A stretch of DNA of 64,000 bases from Spinacia oleracea (lineage: Eukaryota; Streptophyta; Magnoliopsida; Caryophyllales; Amaranthaceae): NCBI RefSeq assembly GCF_020520425.1, contig NC_079491.1, positions 2,604,001-2,668,000 of the forward strand, written 5' to 3'. The notes beneath the pieces are model-generated. The model worked only from the letters and a program-made list of their open reading frames with translations, had not been told where the DNA came from and did not search any database. The position numbers and the translations under genes were made by a program. Of this stretch, positions 11,012 to 22,396 are shown one piece after another; the first letter of the stretch is position 1; every line of letters starts with the position of its first letter.

Positions 11012-11638
11012 TCTATACTATTATTAAAACTCAAAGGCAAGGAATATATACACGTTGCTATGTGTCACTGTGACTTGGCAAATGAAATGGTATTGTGTCA
11101 TCATACACTTTATCAATGTTATATTATTGCAAAACAAATGTCATTATCCATACTCGAATTCATGAATTCTCATTCATAATAAAGGGGCATTTGGTGAGCC
11201 AAATAAGCTCTTTTTTGGGCTAAGAATTTGGGGTCCATTATATTTTGTGCGAATAAAGATAATGGTCGGGCCATATTTTGGAGGCCCAAAAATATGGGCT
11301 GATGTAGTAAGATTTTTTGTAGTGCATCAAAAGATTTTAGAGTGCTCCGGAAGAGTCTTGGATATTCTAGCTTGGTTTTGTGTAGAAGATTCTAGTATGG
11401 GAAGCGTCTAGAAGGCTAGAACCCTTATACATATTTTAAGAAATATTTAGAAGTTTCCTATTGGGATTAAAGAGCTTATAAATAGGCATCTAAATTTATT
11501 TGTACAAACTAGCCAACACATTTTTATTTATCTCAAATATTATATATAAAATAATCTTTCCAAACCCTTTTGCTTATTTAACTATTTTTTTTTGTAGCAC
11601 ACTCATCTTGCAAATTAATGGGTATGTAGTCCTGACTA
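11012..11638. mobile_element. Possible Helitron left end followed by LTR-like sequence
   Basis: TCTATACTATTATTAAAACTC at 11012 matches the left end style of the Helitrons at 36924 and 31421, and GACTAG at about 11634 could be a CTAG 3' end. Between them, about 11290-11640 holds a TTATAAATAGG box and a layout like a plant LTR promoter region. Boundaries are uncertain and no coding part is present. Confidence 0.3.
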
Positions 11639-11689
11639 GTGATCCAACAAAATTATGACGCTAATGGGCAGTGTCCACACTTTTTCAAC

Positions 11690-12583
11690 ATCATGTATAA
11701 TCTCTTAAAAAATAACCACAACATTTCATACAAAAAAAAAAATAATACAAATAAGGACTCGTAGAATTAGAAAACAACTATATGGGCTGTTAAGAACTAA
11801 CATGTTTACTCGTGGGTTTTGGCCTGTTAATCAACCCTTTACCTAAACCATCAAACAAATTTTTTTCCGATTAAACTATTCAAGTAGAATTTGAGTAATT
11901 ATCTGAACCATTCACCCATCCTTTTATACTGTGGGATCTCTTCAAGCACCAAGACAAGATTTTTAGTTGTAATGAAAGGCATGACATTAACTTGGAAATG
12001 TATACTGGAGGTGGATTCAATGGTAATTATCGCTCTCTGCTAGGGGAGACAAATCCTAGCTCTCTTCATTTTTCATGTGATACGGCTGATTAGTTGGTGA
12101 ATTATGGTGTTTGCCTATACTCTAAGTGTGATTATGGAGGAGCTTCCACTGAGTTTCGTGTTGTTTTATTGGTGAATATAAATGGTATAGCTCTTCTCCT
12201 ACGTGTCCTGATGTTGCTGTATGATGGACTGAATCAAATTTCAAATACGGAGACACGGAGTATAACCGTTTATTAAATTAAAATAGTAACCCATATAATA
12301 AAACTAATTAGAGCACTATCGTAAAAATGTATGATTTGTGTTTTTGGTGTAGTATACCAGGAATCACAGATTTAGAGCTATGATATACACGAAATTTAAT
12401 TTCGAATCTCGATGAATATAATATTATTCTTACTAAGAATTACATGAGTACTAAACAAGCACGTTGACATCAACATAATACATCAACATAATACAACATA
12501 GAACATTTATTTTACTCCATAGATAGAGAGAAATCTTGAAATAAAGCAAAGATAGATCATGTACTAGTATTATACACAACTAA
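11690..12583. other. Unassigned stretch with a short coding-like fragment
   Basis: About 11935-12260 on the plus strand has a less AT-rich, coding-like composition, with an open run ending in a stop near 12092 and another open frame at 12094-12276. I do not recognise either translation. It may be a fragment of a lost gene or an element. The rest is AT-rich 3' flank of inhibitor 5. Confidence 0.3.
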
Positions 12584-12907
12584 TTAGGTGATTATCGGAG
12601 TACGGATCACAACGTCGTACGAATTGACCCAAACCCAAACCCGATCACACCTAAAATCTCTTGTAACTGGAGTTCCATCCAGTAAAACAATGGCGTGCAC
12701 GTTGGGATTCTCCCTTTCTATCGTTTCTGCTGCCTCGTGCCCATTTTTCCCTACTAGTTCTAGCCACGTGCTCTTTCCTACAATATTGTTAGATTGAACT
12801 TCAGTACTTAAAACACAAAAGTAAAATAAAACAAAATAAAATAAAATAAATTTGAAATAGAGCTTTGTACGAAATTAAGTTGTAATACCTTGGCATTCAG
12901 ATGACAT
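12584..12907 (-). CDS. Potato type I proteinase inhibitor 5 (group A, P1 Arg)
   Basis: Exon 1 is 12889-12907 and exon 2 is 12584-12777, with a 111-bp intron; 70 residues. The loop GTPVTR|DFRCDRV gives Arg at P1, predicting trypsin-like targets and making it the only Arg in the array. The otherwise invariant WPELVG reads WLELVG here, and the protein ends RTPIIT. VDCHG is replaced by VNSYD. The N-terminus is MSSECQGKSTW. The frame is intact, but the WPEL change removes a conserved proline, so folding could differ slightly. Confidence 0.87.
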
Positions 12908-12999
12908 CTTTCTCTTTTTAGTTTCTTGTTTATTTCTTTTGAAAATATTCACGTTCGATTTTATTTTTTCTGATGAGTTCTTGAGTTTAAGGTTGTATA

Positions 13000-13007
13000 T
13001 TTATATA
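13000..13007 (-). promoter_or_regulatory. TATA box of inhibitor 5
   Basis: TATATAAA on the minus strand, 93 bp upstream of the ATG. Confidence 0.5.
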
Positions 13008-13258
13008 TACTTGAGTAACCATTGTCAAACCTTGATTTTGAAAAGAAATACGTAAGCTTATACGTACGATACTCCGTATATTTTACGTGATTACTTAATT
13101 AAGCTACGAATATTTTGAATTATATAATTCTTAGATGATAAGGTGGATCTGACGATGAAGTATATCAATGAAGGTTTTCTTTGCAATTTAGTCAACTTTA
13201 AGACATCATTCCATTTATTAATTTTATTTATTAGTTGTTGACTTGAATTTACTTTTTA

Positions 13259-13491
13259 CACTAAAAAAATTTGTATTTTTAAGGACAACCTAATAACGAC
13301 GGGGTTAATAACTAGACAAAATTGGAAATGACCGTCGCAAATGTCTTTTATGACGGGTTAACGAGGAATTTTCCATTTACGACGGCCCCCTTTTACGACG
13401 GATTCGTGACAGAAAATCCCGCAATTAATCAACGATTATTGGCCTTTAGCGATGAAATTTTCCGTCGTTAATGGTACAATTTCTTATAGTG
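13259..13491. mobile_element. CACTA-like MITE copy b
   Basis: Termini CACTAAAAAAATTTGTA and TACAATTTCTTATAGTG with TTA duplicated on both sides (13256-13258, 13492-13494). The interior matches copy a, with a small internal deletion. Confidence 0.75.
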
Positions 13492-13596
13492 TTAGCATTA
13501 TGCTTGAAATAATGAGTTGGAACGATAAGTCTACATACAGCTAGCAAATATGGAGTAACTAACTGGCTAGTATTTTGACCTGTGCAGTGCATGTAC

Positions 13597-13668
13597 AAGA
13601 TATGTATTGTTGAAGTTGTATGCATGCTGATGAATATGTATTGTTGAAGTTGTATGCATGCTGATGAA
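13597..13668. repeat. Two-copy 33-bp tandem repeat
   Basis: The unit containing GTATTGTTGAAGTTGTATGC followed by ATGCTGATGAA occurs twice in direct succession. Confidence 0.7.
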
Positions 13669-13695
13669 AAAAGATTGACTTGTTAACTACTACAT

Positions 13696-13808
13696 TTTTT
13701 CTTTTTTTTTTGGTGCAAATGAGCCACAAGGGCGGGGATGAGAATCGATCTCAGGATCACCTGGAACCGGGATGGAAGCTCTAACCAACTGAGCTATCCA
13801 TCACTCTC
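13696..13808 (-). mobile_element. tRNA-derived SINE with 18-bp target duplication
   Basis: On the minus strand it begins GATGGATAGCTCAGTTGGTT (box A-like) and contains GATCGATTCTC (box B-like). It ends in an A-rich tail, seen as a T run at 13696-13720. Identical direct repeats ACTTGTTAACTACTACAT flank it at 13678-13695 and 13809-13826, as expected for target-primed insertion. It is not a functional tRNA gene because the acceptor stem does not close. Confidence 0.8.
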
Positions 13809-14041
13809 ACTTGTTAACTACTACATGCTAGTACGTAATAATTATTGTGTACATGTAAAATTGGAAAATGGCAATTAATTCGTACTACGTACTAAATATT
13901 GCCTAATAAGGTTAACCAAGTAAAATTTGGCCTAATGAAAATGATTTCTCGGTTGGGAGTTAAATCTATACTAACGGGCACTTTGAGGAGGGTTTCACTT
14001 ATCCTCCCCCTCTTCTTTCAAAAGTGTTTAATGTCTAGATA

Positions 14042-14286
14042 CACTACAAGAATTTGTATCTTTAATAACAACCTAATAACGACGGGTCAAAAATCTCGTC
14101 AGCGATCAAACTAAGACGGGAACAACCGTCGCAAATTAATTTTACGACGGGTTAACGACGGGATTTTCCATTAATGACGGCCCCCTTTTATGATAGGTTC
14201 GCGACATAAAATCCCGTCGTTAATCAACGATTATTGACCTTTAGCTACGAGATTTCCCGCCGCTAAAAGTACAATCTCTTGTAGTG
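14042..14286. mobile_element. CACTA-like MITE copy c
   Basis: Termini CACTACAAGAATTTGTATC and TACAATCTCTTGTAGTG with ATA on both sides. Same interior as copy a. Confidence 0.8.
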
Positions 14287-14788
14287 ATAGGGCCTTCATC
14301 TCATCTTAAGAAAAATGACTAAGACAGTTACAATGAAGATAGATTTCCAATTACAATTACTTTTAACTCCAACTCATCATATTTTGTTGTTTCATTAGTT
14401 AATAACCAAATTGTTGCATCGTTTAGAATAAAAACTAGTTTTAATTCATACACGCTTTAATTTGTCCCTTTTTTAATTTTTTCTACTTGTTTCTATTTTG
14501 TTTATCTTGGGCCAATTTTCGGGCCGTTGTTGCTTTAAATCCAAGAGAAAGCATACAAATATACAATTTGTGGACTTCTAATGTTGACTCTTACTTCATG
14601 AACAAAACGAAACACAAATGGACGTATTGTCAACGTGCTACTCAACACGGATCATTGTAAAACTTTGGGCTTGGGAGTTTGGGACAATTTTTAAAGGGCT
14701 TTTGTTCATGTGAGAAGTGGGCCTTGTTATTTGTTTGGGTTATACTTTTGTGTTGTGACTTATGAGTAGGATTGTCAATAAAACATTA

Positions 14789-15110
14789 CTCCCTCCGTCC
14801 CTTAATACTCGCTCTACTTTCCTTATAAATCAATCCCTTAATACTCACTTCCTTTTTATAATGACACATTCCTATTAATATTATATCATTTCTCTCACTT
14901 ACTATGAACACACATATATTCATACTTTCTAAAAAAAACATTAAAATTTTTCATCCATCCACCCTTTTTATGGTGACCAATTTTTCACTAACTATATTAA
15001 AATAATAACCCACTATCAACTACAGTACCTCCTAATGATTAATAAGTCAATTAAATTTTCTAAAACTCTGTACCGGTCAAACCAGGGTGAGTAATAAAAG
15101 ACGGAGGGAG
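14789..15110. mobile_element. Stowaway-like MITE
   Basis: Termini CTCCCTCCGTCCCTTAATAC and an inverted ACGGAGGGAG, flanked by TA. AT-rich, about 320 bp. No other copy of this subtype was noticed in the window. Confidence 0.7.
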
Positions 15111-16222
15111 TACTCCGTATGAGGGTAGACCCGATTGACACCGCGTAAAACTTTATCTAATTATGTCCGATCCGATTAGGCCTGTACCGATTACAGACCC
15201 GATTTAAAAGCCCTACTTATGAGGGTTAACTTACCTACTAAATAATACAGATATCCCATGATAAATTAGAGCATATTATATGCATCCGAGGTGCACTGTG
15301 CATCCTCTCATCTTTCTCCTTACATGTGAGGATGAAATGTGTTAAGGACCACCAATGAATATAAAATTATCGTTGGTGCATGGTGAACGATCGCTCGCTA
15401 GAAATAAACAAAGTGCACATTATTTTAAACAATTCAACTCAACTTGGTTAGCCTGTTCAACGGAGCGGGCCCATTAAAACACTGTTGTTTCAAATAGGCC
15501 CATAATAACCCGACTTAAACCCGACCCAATAACCGATTTTGCCGGGACTAGGAGAAAGTAATTGCTCAAAGCTCCTCTCCAATATTGGCGTTGTTAGTAA
15601 GCTACATTTCGTAATATTATTATAGGATTCAACTAAATTTTGGTATTAAATAAAATCCTGCTTTGTTTTCAAGCTATCTAACATAACCAATTTCCCATAT
15701 AAGTATCACAAAAAGTTAAATTCAAACAAATTCATCCGCATCCGTTATCAATCAATCCCAATACAGAAAAACCTTTGAGATTTTAAGGTCAGTTTTTCTC
15801 TCTGTTTTCCCCAACTTTCAATTTTGCAGTAAAATAATTTTTTCTTGTAAAAATCTTCATACAATTTGTTTGCGTCCTCAATTTTGTATCTTGTAATCCT
15901 TACTGCATAATTTCCCCCCTTTGAATTATCCTTAATTTTGTAATTTTTATATTTTTTTGTTCTAATTTTCTGCATGTTGGTAATCAAGGGAACATTCTGT
16001 TAATAATTTTGATTTTTGACATCTAATTTGCTTCTAATTTTGCTAAATTATCGACATAAAAAAAGGTCACTATCAAATTCGAATTATAAACCCACAAATC
16101 TAAGATGATTATACATTTATGTTGTTAATCATAAATGTAATTTGGTCCAATTTATTGTTTTTGTTGTTCAGTATATCCTGATAATTAATTCAAGTATGAA
16201 TTTTTCGAATTATGTTGCAGCA
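15111..16222 (+). promoter_or_regulatory. Upstream region and possible non-coding first exon of the NUP98-like gene
   Basis: No coding signal. The ATG of the NUP98-like gene lies only two bases after a good acceptor (TTGCAG at 16215-16220), which implies an upstream exon. A candidate donor AAG|GTCAGT lies at 15787/15788 after a short AT-rich leader, so a 5' UTR exon at about 15700-15787 is plausible. This is inference from splice signals only. Confidence 0.35.
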
Positions 16223-19200
16223 ATGGGGTTTCCCCTAGACCGTGTGCGATATCTCGATAGAACAGGAGCTTCTCAGTCACAGTCAACATCATTCTCTTTT
16301 GGTAAACTTTGTACTCATTTCTTTTGATTTATTCCTGATATCGAATTGCGATTAGTGTGCCGATTTAAGTTTAGTACTAATTTTGATGGTGAAATCTGTG
16401 GTTTTTAAAGCATGAAAGATAGACATAACTGCAAAATTATGTTTTGATAATAGTTATTGGTACCCTAGGTTATACATAGATTATTTTGGTTGGTTTGTGT
16501 ATAATTGTGTTAGCTTAGTGCTTGTTTGGTTCACTTAGGTAGTAACTTTACATGGGAAGTTTCATTTCATCCGAAGTTAATTCACTTTTTACTAGGAAAT
16601 AGGTTGATCATGTTTGGTTGAACTTGAGAGTTTATAATTGATGGGAATTGACATGGGAAGTATGACTTACCAAGAGGAGGGTATGTAAGCCACTTTCCAT
16701 CATCATAGGAAGTTTCATGCCAACCAAACAAGTAGTAATATATACACTTCCTAAGAACTCACACTTCCCTTTATTTACATGCAACCAAACATCTCCTAGA
16801 TGTACTCCCATGGTACTACTATCTCCGTTCTACAATACATACAATATTTGTTTTTCACGCATTACAAATTTAACAAGATCTCACTTGATTATGTTTTTTT
16901 CTTACATAATGGTGGAAGAAAGATTGTCAAAGTTGATTGATGCTGTATTGTGAAAATGAGAAATGATGCATGTATTGTGAAACGTGGTAGTAGTTACGAG
17001 TAGTAATTTAATCCGATTGGGGAAATATTTAAGGGACGGAGGGGTAGAAAACAAGACTGCCCAAAGAGTGAAGTTTGGTGATTAACTGATTATTACTACT
17101 GATAGATTTCGCGACAATAAGCACTATTTAGCGCGTCCTGAGGAACAATAGTGCAGGACAGTCATAATTTATGAGTATTTACCAAAGTTACCACATGCAT
17201 TGCAATGTCCTTTTAACACGATCTTAATAAAATCAAATGTTAGCTCGATCGTACCATAGGCGCAATGTCTGTAAAACCAAAGGTTTTAATGGTTGCACTG
17301 TTGGGTAAAACGAGGCAATAAGCAAGCAATTAACTAAGAGCATATATGAGATTTAGTTGATCAAAAGTTTGAGGTTTCCATGATGTTACTCTGTAATTTA
17401 TTAGCTTCCAAATTTCCAAACCCGATGGTTAGTTGCTTATCACTGACAAATAATGCTTGTATCTTAATCATTGTGTTCTAGTTTTGAACTTCGAGTTTTT
17501 AGATTATATACATGTAATATTGTAATTTTTTTTTTAGATTATATACATGTATCTTAATCATTTTGTAATTTTGTTCTAGTTTTGATGTTTGAGTTTTTAG
17601 ATTATGTATTTGTATGTCTATAAGGTGTTAGACTGTTGTGGTATATCCGATTGTCCTAATAATGGAACATGTATCTAAACCGGATGGTTAATTGCTTATT
17701 ACTGACAAATATTCTAGTTTTGATGTCCGAGTTTTTAGATTATATACTTGTATGTCTATAAGGTGTTAGCCTGTATATATCCGGTTGTCCTAATAATGGA
17801 ACATGTATCTTTATGTTTCCTGACATACATTACAGATCTTAATCTTACAATTTTTGGTGATCAGGTCCTGGTTTTGTAAACAACGAACAGATAGGGAGTA
17901 ACAAAACTCCTTACACTCCAACATATGGTGGATCAAGTGAGAGGTTCATGTCATTATCAGCTATGAACGACTACTCCAACAAGAGCCATGAAGAGTTAAG
18001 ATACGAGGATTACCAGCTGGGTATCAAAGGTAAATTGTCGTTACTTGTCCTGTTTCTGTATTTATACAAGCCTTAATGAAATTTAACATTTTCACCTGTA
18101 ACACTACGACACATTAGGAATTGGGGTTGACTCAAGTGGTGAGTTTTCCCTTCTTCCCTAGCAGTCTTTGGTTCGATTCCTACCCCAAGCAAATACTTGG
18201 GTGGGGTCCGTGGGGACCCTGTGCGAGGGCAGCCTAGAGGACTTTTTCTTACGTGTTAAAAAAAATATATAAAAAATATGATACATTGATACACATTATT
18301 CTTATATGGGATGGCTTTGTGCAGGTACTAGTTCTGAGACCGAATATAGCGAACCGGTACAAGCCCCTCTCCCAAGCAGTTTATTCTCATCTTCACCATT
18401 TAGCAATATTGAGAATAAGAGAGATCATAGCAAACAGCAACAAGCTTCTTTCCCAAGCACTGTATTCTCAGCACTACCATCTCAAAGCGGTCTGTTGAGT
18501 GCTTTTCCAGGGTTTCCGATACCAGGTTCACCACCCACTGCAGCATACGCCCCACCCTTTGGAAAATCAACCTCAACACCACAACATGCTTCGCAGATAG
18601 GTAAAAATATATATATATTACAAATTTTCAATCAGGCTATTATATGGTATTGTTTACTACCTAGTATGTTACAACATTTATATTTTTGTATTGTGCCTTG
18701 GTTTTTATCTGGACACAATAGTCACGTTATCCCAAACCCTCGTAATCAAAGAGTTTGCCATGATTTCACTAAAATATCCTTCATTATGTGTCACCTTTCT
18801 CCATAACTCCAGATTTCTTTGAGTTTGGGTATATTTGAAAATCTGACCATGCATTATCAATATCTTTTCTTTCTTTGTGTGAGATTGTAGGCTTATTAGC
18901 GTATTCTATCTTTTTTGCAGGTACTCCAAGCTCAAGTGCACAACCCGTGTTTGGTGGGTTTAGAGGTTGTAATTGCAAATGCAATTGCAACCAACGTGCT
19001 TTTCCTCAAATCAACTCAACTGCTCCCAGCACAAATGTATTTGCGAATGCCGGGTACCCCTACCCTGTTTATAGTTTCCCTGCATTTGTTACTATTCGAC
19101 CAGATGCTGCAGCTGCTCAACATTTTGGTAACTTTGGCCTCACATTTGGTGAATCAACAACGCCATCATTTCCTGCATCAACGATGCTACCATTTGGTAC

Positions 19201-19639
19201 ACCAGCATTGGGTGCATCAATAACACCAGCATTTGGTGCATCAACAATGTCAGCATTTCCTGCATCAACAATGCTAGCATTTGGTGCTTCAACAACACCA
19301 GCATTTGGTGTATCAACAACGGCAACATTTGGTGCAACCACAACACCAGCATTTGGTGCATCAACAACGCCATTTGGTGCGTCAATAAGGCCAGCCTTTG
19401 GTGCATCAACAACGCCATTTGGTTTATCAACAGCACCAGCATTTGGTGTATCAACAGCACCATCATTTCCTGCATCAACAACACCAGCATTTGGTTCATC
19501 AACAACACCAGCATTTGGTGCATCAACAACACCAGTATCTGGTTTTGCTCCATCTGTTTTTCCTCCATCAACATCAGCATTTGGTGCACCAACACTGCCA
19601 ACATTTGGTGCATCAACTCTGCCAGCATCTGAGTTTTAA
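16223..19639 (+). CDS. NUP98-like GLEBS/FG-repeat protein (412 aa)
   Basis: Four coding exons, all joined in phase 1: 16223-16301, 17865-18029, 18325-18600 and 18921-19639. Residues 41-82 contain TPYTPT...SLSAMNDYSNKSHEELRYEDYQ, which matches the GLEBS segment of NUP98 that binds the mRNA-export factor RAE1/Gle2 (NKSHEELRYEDYQ compares with SKSLEELRLEDYQ in vertebrates). About 19 FG dipeptides follow, mostly PAFGAST-like repeats in exon 4, as in nuclear-pore FG domains. The N-terminal FG block, the autoproteolytic domain and the rest of NUP98 are absent. Residues 190-196 read CNCKCNC, which is not typical of nucleoporins. Likely role, by inference: RAE1 binding at the nuclear pore or in the nucleoplasm. 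It could instead be a non-functional partial duplicate, but every splice junction preserves the frame. Confidence 0.75.
16518..16795. mobile_element. MITE in intron 1 of NUP98-like gene, TGTTTGGTT family
   Basis: The left end GTGCTTGTTTGGTTCAC and right end ATGCAACCAAACATC form imperfect inverted termini. The interior has repeated GGAAGT/ACTTCC motifs. A related copy lies just downstream of the gene at 19791-19980. Confidence 0.55.
16817..16990. mobile_element. Stowaway-like MITE, shortened
   Basis: CTCCGTTCTACAATACATACA at the left and a GCATGTATTGTGAAACG right part match the 55420-55677 family, with an internal deletion. Confidence 0.55.
17450..17815. repeat. Imperfect tandem repeats in intron 1 of the NUP98-like gene
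   Basis: GAGTTTTTAGATTATATAC occurs repeatedly. The block GTCCTAATAATGGAACATG with its surroundings (about 120-140 bp) is duplicated. Confidence 0.6.
18118..18250 (+). mobile_element. tRNA-related SINE fragment in intron 2 of the NUP98-like gene
   Basis: GGGGTTGACTCAAGTGGTG (box A-like) is followed by GGTTCGATTCCTACCCC (box B-like), with an A/T-rich end near 18258. The orientation matches the host gene. Confidence 0.6.
19173..19620 (+). repeat. Coding minisatellite of the FG repeat
   Basis: Units of about 24 bp, consensus CCAGCATTTGGTGCATCAAC plus AACA, encode PAFGASTT. Several 18-21 bp variants encode TPFGAS. About 15 units occur in exon 4. Overlapping long ORFs on other frames and the minus strand are by-products. 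Confidence 0.8.
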
Positions 19640-19790
19640 GTTGAGTCTTTAGTTTTTCAAGACTCGATCTAAGATTTTGTTAAGACTAACCACTTCAATG
19701 TTACAAACTGAATGCCCAATCTTAAGACTAGATGGGGATGGGGCATATGTCATGTCAGCAAAAATTTCAAATCTTAAGGTGATGTTTGGT

Positions 19791-19980
19791 TGCACTTGAG
19801 AAGTTATATTTCCCTTGTATTTGCAATTCCCATGTGTTGTAACTTCCTAGGAATTGAGTGTTCTTGTTTAGTTGAGCATAGGAAGTTAGAATTCCCATGG
19901 GAAGTTCTACTTACCTAGGGAAGACTAGATAAGTAACTTCCTAGGAAGTTCCACTTCCTATGCTCATGTCAACCAAACAA
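19791..19980. mobile_element. MITE of the TGTTTGGTT family, 3' of the NUP98-like gene
   Basis: Ends GATGTTTGGTTGCACTTG and CATGTCAACCAAACAA are inverted. The interior holds GGAAGTT/AACTTCC palindromic motifs like 16518-16795. Confidence 0.55.
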
Positions 19981-20421
19981 CTACTTTGCTATTTACTTTC
20001 TAGGAAATAAGACGGACGAAGCTTCGCCAACAGAGGAAGTCAAAACAACAAATGTTTTTTTTTCTTTGTTTTTTGGCAAAGGAGTCAAACAAAATAATAC
20101 AAGATCAAAATTCCACCATCTCTAGCCCTATTAGCAAGAGTATGGGCTCTTGCAACCTCCACCCTAGAACACTTATAAATACAAAACATTAGACATGGTA
20201 TTTACGATAATAAAGAATATCATAACATATTGACAAAGGCAAGGAGCAAATTCATGCAATCCGTTTTGATGGAGAAACAACAATCTTGTTAGAATCAATA
20301 TAAACAACAACACGATCACAACGAACATTATTATTGATATTATCACGATCAATACCTATATTTTAAGTACTATATTACTTTTAATGATATAAATAGTGAG
20401 TGCACAATGCATGTTTTAAGT
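19981..20421. other. Intergenic, no gene recognised
   Basis: AT-rich sequence between the NUP98-like gene and the 3' flank of inhibitor pseudogene 6. Confidence 0.35.
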
Positions 20422-20981
20422 TTATCCAACGACAGGAGTCGAGACCACTATTCCACAGGAATCAACAATAATCCTAACACGATCAGTCCTGTAGTCCATA
20501 GTAATAAGACTACCTTCTCGTAAATGATCCCTTTCCTATATGCAAAATTTTCAAAACATTGTATTTAACAAAATAATTAACGTTCATAATTCGGAAAAAT
20601 GTAGTATATATATTACTACATCAATCAATCAAAAATCAATAATTATACTTCCTCATTTTCTTAAATATTGCACTATGGTTGACTTTACGCTTTTCAACAC
20701 ATATTTTGGCTCTATTTATCTCAAATCATATATAAGTAAAAATTATAAAAGGTTGATATTTAGAAGAAAAAAAAATACATTGATAAGCATTTAACAAAAT
20801 CATGACTATATGTTTGCAAAAAGTTTAGTATGAATAGTGTAATAAACAAGATGGTGTGATATATTTATGTAACAGATGAAGTATAATAACAAACAAACTA
20901 AAAATAACACGTGTCATCTCCTGGTGTGTCCTTAGGGTAGAAATTACCTTGACGGGGCCTGTATCCTAGGCTGGATAACAT
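20422..20981 (-). pseudogene. Potato type I inhibitor 6, broken (group B)
   Basis: Exon 1 (20948-20981) still has ATG and donor, but its peptide MLSSLGYRPRQ has lost the MSSCQ cysteines. Exon 2 (20422 to about 20538) lacks the WPELVG-to-SENC part through a deletion of roughly 80 bp that also shifts the frame. Only EGSLITMDYRTDRV to STPVVG remains, with the P1 position Met. FRC is replaced by YRT, as in copies 7 and 8. A MITE fills most of the intron. Upstream, a TATA box persists at 21078-21085. The usual CACGTG reads CAAGTG, next to a second MITE at 21237-21500. Confidence 0.85.
20648..20881. mobile_element. Stowaway-like MITE in intron of pseudogene 6
   Basis: CTTCCTCATTTTCTTAAAT at the left and a degraded GATGAAG right end flanked by TA. 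Related to 25701-25972 and 36173-36790 by the ATTGCACTATGG / TGGTGTGAT termini. Confidence 0.55.
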
Positions 20982-21236
20982 CTTTCTCTTCGTGTAGTAT
21001 GGAGTGTAACAATGGGAACTACCTAAGTTTGCGTTGGCAATTCCTGGTGCTAATATAAGTGACACATTATAAGGGAGTTTATATAGACAATTGTTGTAGA
21101 TTCTATCAAGATGAATAAACTTAGCTTGAGACTTAAGCCTAGCTTGTTTTTGAAGGTTTTTCATCTCCATATCTTTACTCTAATTAGTGGGAAACAAAAC
21201 ATATATTCTAGTAAGAGTTACTCTAATAAAATACTA

Positions 21237-21500
21237 CCTCCGTTCCTAAATGATCGTTACGCTTACTATTTGCACGGTAATTAAGGAATTTTGGTAAACA
21301 TGTGATGGTGGAGTAACAAATGGAAAATGAGTGGCTATAAATTGTCCAATAATGTGAGTGGGTGGAAATTAATATTAAAGTATTGTGAGTGGGTAAGTTA
21401 TGGTGGGTCAAATGAGAGTAAAAATGGAATAAAGTAGAGTGTAAAGAACTTTCAAGAATGGACTAAAACGAAAAACGTAAAGAACTTTTAGGAACGGAGG
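21237..21500. mobile_element. Stowaway-like MITE in promoter of pseudogene 6
   Basis: CCTCCGTTCCTAAATGATC and an inverted GGAACGGAGG, flanked by TA. Same family as 41467-41731, in opposite orientation. It inserted directly beside the degenerate G-box position. Confidence 0.75.
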
Positions 21501-22099
21501 TAGTACAAGTGAGGAAAATTAGAAAAATAAACCATATTGTCATTTCGTTTAGGAAAGAATTTCTTTTTGAATTTGTAAATAGTTCAATTTATATTCTCCT
21601 TGTTCATTGAACAACAAAAGTGCGATGGGATAACTCTGGACTAGTATAATCTACCATTATTGTTACCAACATGTAAGTTGTTCAATATTATAGAAAGACG
21701 AGATAAAATACCAATTTTAAGCTAGAAGCGTACGCAGGCGCTTAGCACTAGACATATATGTACGTGATGCGTGTCCAATAATCTGAAACGGAAATTTGAT
21801 ATTAGACTTTATAATCCCGAATAATCAAGTCGATGAAAGAAAAAGGATGATATTAGAAAAGTGATTTTAAGATATCCATATGACCATGTTTATTTTTGAG
21901 AGGATCGGATATTTAATTATTATTATTATTCTTGCTTTCAATCCTTAATTCGTCGAAAAATAATTTTTTAAGTAATTAATTGATTTTATAAAAGAAAACA
22001 CTAAAAAAAAAATTGATCATTTACACAGCTGTATTCCTGTAAAAAGAATATGAAAATCCAAAATTGTGTTTAAAAATGAAATGATACGTCTAATGTCAA
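21501..22099. other. Upstream flank of pseudogene 6
   Basis: It matches the distal upstream flank of other group B genes in its first 120 bp (AAAATTAGAAAAATAAACC...). The rest is unrecognised AT-rich sequence. Confidence 0.35.
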
Positions 22100-22396
22100 A
22101 CAAATACCGACCGCTAATTTGGTGGGAGATAATAAATAAGTGGTTACTAAAATTTTAAATGTCTTTTGGAATTAGTCGGATATTTAGCGACTGTTGCGTA
22201 GTCGGAACACAGGAAAAAGCGGTCACTAAATTAACGACTGTTGTACAAGCGGACGGTAAATTTATAAAATAGCGACCGCTAATAATTCAGTTGGTAAATT
22301 AACGACTGTTTTTTCAGCGGTTGCTAAATTTTGTTTTACTGACCATTTTTTGACGGTTGGTAAATTCAGTTGGTAATCAACCGCTTCCTTGTAGTG
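22100..22396. mobile_element. CACTA-like MITE, second family, left end missing
   Basis: It ends CGCTTCCTTGTAGTG. The interior is made of GCGACCGCTAA / TTAACGACTGTT motifs in both orientations. The expected left CACTACAAGG terminus is not present. Confidence 0.5.

Noticed and set aside
12588-12797. Plus-strand ORF of 69 codons, and similar plus-strand ORFs at 34839, 39070, 41886 and 52345
   Set aside because: These are antisense shadows of exon 2 of the inhibitor genes; all share the same mirrored FPTSS pattern.
13696-13808. tRNA gene on the minus strand
   Set aside because: Boxes A and B are present but the cloverleaf does not close, and an A-rich tail plus 18-bp target duplication show a SINE.
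15748-15987. 79-codon minus-strand ORF upstream of the NUP98-like gene
   Set aside because: Lys/Tyr-rich, AT-driven composition, no similarity, and it overlaps the probable 5' UTR region of a plus-strand gene.
19140-19628. Minus-strand 162-codon ORF rich in HQMLVLL repeats
   Set aside because: It is the antisense of the FG minisatellite in exon 4. The repeat simply stays open in other frames; plus-strand exon structure and splice phases support the NUP98-like gene.
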